From Bordetella parapertussis (GTDB taxonomy: Bacteria; Pseudomonadota; Gammaproteobacteria; Burkholderiales; SG8-39), in assembly GCA_945861875.1 (NCBI GenBank), contig CAMAWC010000006.1, positions 1 through 64,000 of the forward strand: a stretch of 64,000 bases of DNA, in the 5' to 3' direction. The notes below the pieces were generated by a model, which did no database searches, had not been told where the DNA came from, and saw nothing but the letters and a program-made list of their open reading frames with translations. The translations under genes and the position numbers were made by a program. Positions within the stretch are counted from its first letter, which is position 1, and the number at the start of each line of letters is the position of its first letter. Below, piece after piece: positions 58,206 through 64,000 of the stretch.

Positions 58206-59336
58206 ATGAACGCAGACACGGGAAGCAAAAGGGATTTCAGGGGCGCGCCCTCAAACGGTGGTCGGCGCTGCGTGTTGCGTGCCGGGATTGCGGCGGGCGC
58301 GCTGGCTGTGGTGCCGGGCTATGTGAGGGCGCAGTCGCCAACTACGTTGGACGTCCTGATGACGAACAGGCTGGTGTTCGGGGAGCTGCGTGAGGTGGTG
58401 GAGCGCGAAGCGAATATCAAGGTCAATGATGCCCCGTTCCAATCCGTTGCTGATACGTTATCGCGGATACTTGCGCCCGGCGGCACCTCCCGATACAGCA
58501 TGATCGTCACGCAGACAGGAGTTGCACGCAAGCCGCTGCTTGGCGAGAATGCGGGCGCCGAAAAGGTTTCGCCGCTCGACTTGAGCAAGATCCCCAATGC
58601 TGCGTCGGTCGCGGAGATATTCAAGGAATATGCGATTTCGCGTGATGGAAAAATGTATGCGATCCCGGTTACCGCAGGCTATGACAGCGTTGTTTACAAC
58701 GCCAGCGTTGTTCCCGAGAAGGATGAATACACTCAGTCCTGGGGAATGCTGTTTGAGGACAAGTACGCGGGACGCATCGCCTGGTTTGATTCGGCGCTAC
58801 ATATGATCTTGATCGCCGGACTGTATCTGGGCAAACCGCGCCCGGAGCTGATAAGCGCCGCGGAATTGTCCGATATCACCAAGTTCCTGATCTCAAAGAA
58901 GAAGAACGTGCGCACGCTGTACACGAGCTTTGCGCAGGGTGCAAACCAGATCGCGAGCGGCGAGGTCGTGTGTACATATGGTCCGATCCCGCTCCGGTCT
59001 GCGCTGCAACAGCAGGGGGTGAACGTCAAGAATTCCTGGTGCAAGGAGGGTGTCCTTTCGTTCGTGTCCGGGGCGGCGATCCCCAAGGACTCGCCCAACC
59101 AGGATCGGGTCCACGCGTTCATCAATTCCATGCTTGGGGCTGCGTATGCAAGCCGCCTGACCCGGATATCGGGCTACCTTTCGACGTCCACCAATGCGGC
59201 GAAGAACCTTTCGGCCGCCGAAGCCCGGCAGGCGGGTTATGGGATTCTTGACGGTTCAGTGAAGCACTATCCGAACAGCCTCCCGCCGAACCTGAACACA
59301 TGGATTGAGGCCTGGAGTCGCGTAAAGAGCGCCTAG
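58206..59336 (+). CDS. Extracellular solute-binding protein of ABC importer, Tat-exported
   Basis: The 376-residue protein begins with a twin-arginine signal: RRCVLRAG (Arg20-Arg21) followed by a hydrophobic stretch (IAAGALAVVPGYV), with cleavage near VRA/QS at about residue 42. The mature part has the periplasmic binding fold of the PotD/PotF or Fe-binding type (family 1), with ITKFLISKKKNVRTLYTSFAQGANQIASGEVVCTYG in the C-terminal lobe. Tat export means it is folded, perhaps with a cofactor, before crossing. It sits between the permeases and the ATPase gene. The ligand is not identifiable; YDSVVYNAS and YGPIPLRS may be ligand loops. Confidence 0.85.
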   Translation: MNADTGSKRDFRGAPSNGGRRCVLRAGIAAGALAVVPGYVRAQSPTTLDVLMTNRLVFGELREVVEREANIKVNDAPFQSVADTLSRILAPGGTSRYSMIVTQTGVARKPLLGENAGAEKVSPLDLSKIPNAASVAEIFKEYAISRDGKMYAIPVTAGYDSVVYNASVVPEKDEYTQSWGMLFEDKYAGRIAWFDSALHMILIAGLYLGKPRPELISAAELSDITKFLISKKKNVRTLYTSFAQGANQIASGEVVCTYGPIPLRSALQQQGVNVKNSWCKEGVLSFVSGAAIPKDSPNQDRVHAFINSMLGAAYASRLTRISGYLSTSTNAAKNLSAAEARQAGYGILDGSVKHYPNSLPPNLNTWIEAWSRVKSA

Positions 59337-59454
59337 CGTCGCCGGCAACGGCACCCCAGACAGGGGGCCGGTTTCTGGCGACAAATTACCGGATGCGACG
59401 GTCGTCTGTCCGGCCATTTTTTGGTAAGGTCATGTTGATACTACGGAGCACGTT

Positions 59455-60531
59455 GTGACCGAAATTGCCGTTTGCGCAAAGGGAATAAGCAAGCGATTTG
59501 GAGAGACCCTGGCGCTTGATGGCGTGTCGGTTGACGTCTGTCGCGGGGAATTCTTCTCGTTGCTCGGTTCAAGCGGGTGCGGCAAGACGACGTTGCTGCG
59601 CATAATCGGGGGCTTCGAAAGTCCGGATTCAGGCGACATTCTCATAGAGGGGAAAAGCGTCCTTCGGGTGCCGCCATACCAGCGAAGCACCAATATGATC
59701 TTCCAGCACCTTGCGCTCTTCCCGCACCTGTCGGTGGCACAGAACATTGCCTTCGGGATGGAAGTAAAAAAACGGCCTGCGGATGAAATTGCCCGCAAGA
59801 CCAGCCAGATGCTCGATCTGGTTCGTCTTGGAGGATACGAGAACCGGGGGATCGACATGCTCAGCGGGGGGCAGAAGCAACGAGTCGCTATTGCGCGCGC
59901 ATTGGTCAACGAACCGGATGTGCTGCTTCTTGATGAACCCCTGGGGGCGCTGGATCTGCAGTTGAGATTGCAGATGCATGAGGAACTGAAACGCATCCAT
60001 CGTGAAATCGGCAGCACCTTCATTTTTGTCACCCACGATCAGGGTGAGGCAATTACGCTTTCCGACCGCATTGCTGTGATGGAGGGCGGGAAAATAGTCC
60101 AACTTGGAACACCGAGGGAAATCTACGAGCGACCGCAGGTCCGGTTCGTGGCCGAGTTTGTCGGGCATGCCAACTTCATCTTTGGCGAAGTTGTCAGTCC
60201 GGGAGACGGCAACGGTTGCTTCATCTCTGCGAACGGCATTACGTACGAAGGTATCGCAACGAGCCAACTGGACGCTGGCAGCAAGGTGTTGGCGATAATC
60301 CGCTACGAGAAGGTGGAATTGCTGATGCCCGGCGAGCCAGGCGATGGTTTGCCATGCCGGGTGGTTGACGCGATCTACCGAGGTTCGATCGTGAGAATAT
60401 CGCTTCGCGCGGATTCAGGGTTGGACCTTATTTGCGAACTGCCGAGTACCCAAGCCAACAGTGCGATCGAAAGCGGGCAGAACGTAAGGGCAAAGTGGGC
60501 ACGTGACCACTTGGTCGTCATGCCGGCATAG
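59455..60531 (+). CDS. ABC transporter ATP-binding protein, PotA-like
   Basis: The 358-residue protein drives the importer. Walker A GSSGCGKT (38-45), the Q-loop around Gln84, the signature LSGGQKQR (136-143), Walker B LLLDEPLGALD (157-167) and the H-loop VTHDQGEA are all present. The C-terminal 120 residues form the TOBE-type regulatory domain (VLAIIRYEKVEL, VVDAIYRGSIVRISLRADSG) typical of PotA and related ATPases. The start is a GTG with GGAG at a good distance. It lies 118 bases after the binding-protein gene, with no clear terminator between. The order permease, permease, binding protein, ATPase differs from E. coli potABCD, but such order varies. Confidence 0.93.
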   Translation: MTEIAVCAKGISKRFGETLALDGVSVDVCRGEFFSLLGSSGCGKTTLLRIIGGFESPDSGDILIEGKSVLRVPPYQRSTNMIFQHLALFPHLSVAQNIAFGMEVKKRPADEIARKTSQMLDLVRLGGYENRGIDMLSGGQKQRVAIARALVNEPDVLLLDEPLGALDLQLRLQMHEELKRIHREIGSTFIFVTHDQGEAITLSDRIAVMEGGKIVQLGTPREIYERPQVRFVAEFVGHANFIFGEVVSPGDGNGCFISANGITYEGIATSQLDAGSKVLAIIRYEKVELLMPGEPGDGLPCRVVDAIYRGSIVRISLRADSGLDLICELPSTQANSAIESGQNVRAKWARDHLVVMPA

Positions 60532-60648
60532 TGGCGGCGCCGGGTCGATGCGGGCTTGCCCGGACGCCAAAAAATTCTCGTTTGCGGGCCGGGCGGGCGG
60601 CGTCTAGCCTGTGAAACTTGGTTTTCTTTCTATTTAGGAATCTGTGCA

Positions 60649-62721
60649 ATGGACGACCGAGCAGCATCCATCGATCCGGTAACGCTTGAGATCATTCGGG
60701 AGGGCGTTATCACCATTGTTCGCGAGATGCGAGGCAACATGCTGCGTGCGGCATATTCGTCCGCGGTCTGCGAAATGCACGACATGTCATGCGCGGTGCT
60801 TGACCATGAAGGGCAGCTCATCGCGCTTTCCGAGGGGGATAACCCGCAGCACATCTTCCCGATCCTCTGGTCAGTGGCGGGCGTGATGGAGAAGTTCAAG
60901 GGCGACATCAATCCGGGCGACATTTTCCTCCATAACGACCCGTTGACGGGCGGGACCCACCTGAACGACATAGGCATGATCGCGCCCCTGTTCCTGGACG
61001 GGAAGCTGGCATTTTTTCCCGTTGTGCGAGTCCATTTTGAGGACGTGGGGGGGATGTCCCCGGGGAGCATCACCGCCGCAGCGACTGAGACAATGCAGGA
61101 GGGTTTGCGAATCCCGGTTGTGCGGGCATTCTCTCGGGGCGTGATCAATCAGGACCTGTTTGATGTATTCCTGAGCAACATGCGGGTCCCAAATGAGCGG
61201 GAGGGAGACTTCGAGGCGATGCTGGGGACCTGCCGGGTCGCGCAGCGCAGGCTTGAGGCGCTGGTCGCCGAGCACGGACGCGATACACAGGTCAGGGCGG
61301 TCAACGAAATGATTCGTCATGCCGAGCGCAGGATGCGCGATCGCATCTCGCAACTGCCGGACGGCACCTACAGCTACGAGACGGCCATGGACCCGCGAGG
61401 CGCGCAGCTGGAGCCTCTGGTCATCAGAACCACTGTGACGATCTCCGGATCGAGCCTCAAAGTTGACTTTACGGGAACCGCACCGCAGAACGCAGGCCCT
61501 TGGAACCTCGGGCCTTCGGGCGCGCCCACCGGAGTGTTCATGGTGCTCAAGGCGCTGCTTGATCGGAACGGCCCGGTCAATTCCGGTACGTTCAGGCCGC
61601 TGGTGGTTCACACGCCGCCCGGCTCCATCCTCAATCCCACCGAGCCTGTGGGGTTCGGCGGGATGGGGGACATCCGCCGGAACCTCGAAATGTCGATCAT
61701 GGGGGCACTGGCGCCCATCATGCCCGGCCATGTGACTGGCGAGACCAAGAGCACGGCGAATCAGGTGATTGTTTCAGGCATCAATCCAGCGACGGATCGC
61801 CCATTCATTTTTTATGAGGCGCCAACTGGTGGCACAGGCGGCTTCCTCGAGCATGACGGGAACTCCGCGTTGCGGACTTTTCTCGAAGGTGATTTCGGAT
61901 CGTTGCAGTCTATCGAGTCATTCGAGGCGAAATTCCCGCTGCGCGCCGAACGCCTTTCGCTGAGGGCTGATTCCGGCGGAGCCGGGACCAACCGCGGTGG
62001 GCTGGGGTTCGACCGTTACATCAGGTTTCTCGGGCCACGTGGACGGCTCACTGTTTTGTCCGATCGCAACGTGCTTCCGCCCTATGGCGTCGAGGGGGGC
62101 TTCGCGGGTGCGCCCAACCAGTTTTCAGTTCTCCGGGGTGGCAGGGAAATCGCGCCATCCAATCTGCCTGGCAAGGTTGCCGGATTCGAGTTGCAGCCGG
62201 ATGACGTCGTCATCGCGCGGAGCAGCGGAGGAGGTGGTTTCGGGGATCCATTGCTGCGCGAGCCCTCACGCGTCATGCACGACGTTGAATTTGGCTACGT
62301 GTCTCCCGGGCATGCCGGGGAGCGCTACGGGGTGGTCGTGAAGGATGGCCGGCTTGATGAGGGCGAGACGAGCCGGGCCCGTAAGAAAATCGCCGAAACA
62401 AGAGTGAAGGGCACTGTCGAACTCGAGCCGGAACTGCGGGATGTCGGGGGGATGCGGCCCTGCTATGTCTCGGAGTGGGATGCCAATGCGCTCCGGTTGT
62501 CCACTGGCGATGTGGCGGAGTTGGTGTCCGGCCATGGCGCGCCGTTTCGGTGCTGGGTTCGCGTAATGAAGGATCGGCGCAAGGGCGTATTCGGTTTGTC
62601 GGCCGATAGCCTGCAGATTTTCGGGGTTCCTCAAGACACGGATCTCGAGTTGCGATCGCTTGGGGTGGATAGCGGCGCGGCGCGGGAGGTATGGCGCCGC
62701 AAACTGGAGGCGCTGTCGTGA
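60649..62721 (+). CDS. Hydantoinase/oxoprolinase subunit B-family protein
   Basis: The 690-residue protein matches HyuB/N-methylhydantoinase B and the C-terminal half of 5-oxoprolinase, ATP-dependent amide-ring hydrolases. MDDRAASIDPVTLEIIREGVITIVREMRGNMLRAAYSSAV is the family N terminus, here started at the ATG at 60649. The glycine-rich GGTHLNDIGMIAP block and the ADSGGAGTNRGGLGFDR motif also fit. It is longer than the usual 520-600 residues because of about 100 extra residues at the C terminus, a size also seen in some relatives. Its partner gene overlaps by four bases. The cluster context suggests opening of a cyclic amide or a related compound. Confidence 0.88.
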   Translation: MDDRAASIDPVTLEIIREGVITIVREMRGNMLRAAYSSAVCEMHDMSCAVLDHEGQLIALSEGDNPQHIFPILWSVAGVMEKFKGDINPGDIFLHNDPLTGGTHLNDIGMIAPLFLDGKLAFFPVVRVHFEDVGGMSPGSITAAATETMQEGLRIPVVRAFSRGVINQDLFDVFLSNMRVPNEREGDFEAMLGTCRVAQRRLEALVAEHGRDTQVRAVNEMIRHAERRMRDRISQLPDGTYSYETAMDPRGAQLEPLVIRTTVTISGSSLKVDFTGTAPQNAGPWNLGPSGAPTGVFMVLKALLDRNGPVNSGTFRPLVVHTPPGSILNPTEPVGFGGMGDIRRNLEMSIMGALAPIMPGHVTGETKSTANQVIVSGINPATDRPFIFYEAPTGGTGGFLEHDGNSALRTFLEGDFGSLQSIESFEAKFPLRAERLSLRADSGGAGTNRGGLGFDRYIRFLGPRGRLTVLSDRNVLPPYGVEGGFAGAPNQFSVLRGGREIAPSNLPGKVAGFELQPDDVVIARSSGGGGFGDPLLREPSRVMHDVEFGYVSPGHAGERYGVVVKDGRLDEGETSRARKKIAETRVKGTVELEPELRDVGGMRPCYVSEWDANALRLSTGDVAELVSGHGAPFRCWVRVMKDRRKGVFGLSADSLQIFGVPQDTDLELRSLGVDSGAAREVWRRKLEALS

Positions 62722-64000
62722 TTCGAATCGGCATCGACGTTGGCGGGACGTTTACCGATCTGGTTTGCTGGGACGAGGCGACCGGCCGGATGACGGCGCT
62801 GAAAGTGCCCTCGACTACGGGGGCTGAGCACCAGGGGTTCGCACAGGGAATTGCGGCACTGGGAATGCCCGGAGAGAGCATTTCGCAGATAGTCCACGGG
62901 ACGACTGTCGCCACCAACACACTTTTGCAGCGGGTTGGAATTCGCGTGGCGTTGCTGACGACCGAGGGCTTCCGGGACGTGCTGGAGATTGGTCGCTCCA
63001 TGCGGTATTCAGCCAACAGTCTGTTCGATTCGAAGTTCGTCAAGCCGGCTCCGTTGGTGGAGCGTCCGATGCGCGCGGAAATCAGGGAGAGGGTTTCGTC
63101 CTCAGGCGAAGTACTGGTGCCGCTGGATGCGCAATCGTTTGCGCAAGCGGAAGCTGCGGTTCGCCGTCTGAAGCCGGAATCAGTCGCAGTTTGTTTTCTC
63201 AATTCCTATGCCAGTGATGTAAACGAGCAGGCAATCAAGGAGCATCTGCAGAAGGTGTTCCCCGGCATGTTGATATGCACTTCCCGCGAGGTTTTCCCGG
63301 GGTTTCAGGAGTTCGAGCGGTTTTCGACTGCAGCCCTCAACGCCTACCTCATGCCAAGCATGGCAAGGTACCTGGACGTTCTTGGCGCCGAGTTGAAATC
63401 AGCCGGCGTTGTACGGCCCATATTGCTGATGGGATCGGGCGGCGGTGCAATGACTCCCAAGATGGCGGCGCAGCTTCCGGTCAGGACCATCCTTTCGGGG
63501 CCCGTCGGTGGAGTGAATGCGTCACTGCGTGTCATGCGAACGCTTGAAGTTGCGGACGCGATTTCCTATGACATGGGGGGGACGTCCACCGACGTGTCTG
63601 TGATCCGCAATTATGAGGCGGTAAGCACCCAGCAGACCGTGTATGGGGGAATGCCGGTCCGGGGCTCAATGATCGAGATAAACACCGTAGGCGCCGGAGC
63701 CGGCAGCATTGCCTTTCTGAGCGAGGACGGCATGCTTCAGGTCGGCCCCGAGAGTGCCGGAGGAGTTCCCGGGCCGGCGTGTTACGGCGCCGGCGGACAG
63801 GCGGTCACGGTGAGCGACGCAAATCTGCTGTTAGGCAGACTTAATGCGGACCGCGCCCTGGGCGGCAGGATCAGGCTCAACCGGCAGCTAGCGGAGCACG
63901 CGCTGTGCGCCCTCGCCGTCAAAATGTCCGGCATGACGGCAATCGACCTTGCCGAAGGCATCATCAGAATCGCGGTGGCGAAAATGGTTGGCGCAATTCG
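62718..64000 (+). CDS. Hydantoinase/oxoprolinase subunit A-family protein (partial)
   Basis: The gene begins with a GTG that overlaps the HyuB stop (GTGA) and runs off the window, showing 427 residues. It is the HyuA type, an ASKHA-fold ATP-binding subunit. The phosphate-1 motif reads IRIGIDVGGTFTDLV (residues about 2-16), then VHGTTVATNTLLQR, and the later phosphate-2 type motif YDMGGTSTDVSVI. ILSGPVGGVNAS and the SAGGVPGPACYG block also match. It should act with the preceding subunit as one ATP-dependent enzyme. The usual length is about 680-700 residues, so roughly 260 residues are missing. The substrate is unknown. Confidence 0.92.
   Translation, partial: MIRIGIDVGGTFTDLVCWDEATGRMTALKVPSTTGAEHQGFAQGIAALGMPGESISQIVHGTTVATNTLLQRVGIRVALLTTEGFRDVLEIGRSMRYSANSLFDSKFVKPAPLVERPMRAEIRERVSSSGEVLVPLDAQSFAQAEAAVRRLKPESVAVCFLNSYASDVNEQAIKEHLQKVFPGMLICTSREVFPGFQEFERFSTAALNAYLMPSMARYLDVLGAELKSAGVVRPILLMGSGGGAMTPKMAAQLPVRTILSGPVGGVNASLRVMRTLEVADAISYDMGGTSTDVSVIRNYEAVSTQQTVYGGMPVRGSMIEINTVGAGAGSIAFLSEDGMLQVGPESAGGVPGPACYGAGGQAVTVSDANLLLGRLNADRALGGRIRLNRQLAEHALCALAVKMSGMTAIDLAEGIIRIAVAKMVGAI

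Overview
The window is a 64 kb piece of a GC-rich proteobacterial chromosome, almost certainly a betaproteobacterium (Burkholderiales or a relative). The basis is gene order and family content: rnpA-rpmH divergent from dnaA-dnaN-gyrB, the mnmG-rsmG-parA-parB block with parS sites, the leuS-lptE-holA-proA block, the def-fmt-rsmB-DUF4390-ntrY-ntrX-trkA-trkH block, dprA-smg-topB, GTP-type PEP carboxykinase, and three orphan Bug/TctC-type periplasmic binding proteins. No rRNA, tRNA, CRISPR array, prophage or insertion sequence was recognised.

Layout. 0-2.2 kb: the 3' end of metH, a RidA protein, a lipoprotein and two small hypothetical proteins. 2.2-12.0 kb (minus strand): peptide deformylase, formyltransferase, RsmB, a DUF4390 protein, an NtrY-like kinase with a degenerate NtrX-like regulator, and TrkA/TrkH, tightly packed. 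12.2-17.6 kb (plus): a LysM protein, dprA, smg and topB. 17.6-26.7 kb: the replication-origin neighbourhood, with gyrB, dnaN and dnaA leftward and rpmH, rnpA, yidD, yidC and mnmE rightward. Perfect DnaA boxes lie on both sides of dnaA. 26.7-32.2 kb: a Bug protein, an AbrB-type membrane protein, pckG and a class III aminotransferase. 32.2-36.6 kb: two parS sites, then mnmG, rsmG, parA and parB. 36.8-39.2 kb: nadC, a LOG-family hydrolase and a second Bug protein. 39.3-44.9 kb (minus): proA, holA, lptE and leuS. 45-49.2 kb: a FecR/SPOR protein, uvrD, a small protein and a YqaA-type membrane protein. 49.4-53.6 kb: a third Bug protein, a cupin, an alpha/beta hydrolase and ilvA.

53.7-64.0 kb (plus) is the most accessory-looking part. 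It holds a RraA-like aldolase, a LeuC/LeuD-like hydro-lyase pair with altered active-site loops, a polyamine-type ABC importer (two permeases, a Tat-exported binding protein, an ATPase) and a hydantoinase/oxoprolinase pair (HyuB, then HyuA cut by the window end). The layout suggests uptake and breakdown of a small organic compound, but the sequence does not identify the substrate.

Other points: a dispersed REP-like hairpin family in three intergenic regions, a palindrome overlapping the predicted nadC promoter, a probable leaderless aminotransferase mRNA, and a 24-codon ORF translationally coupled to the ABC permease.
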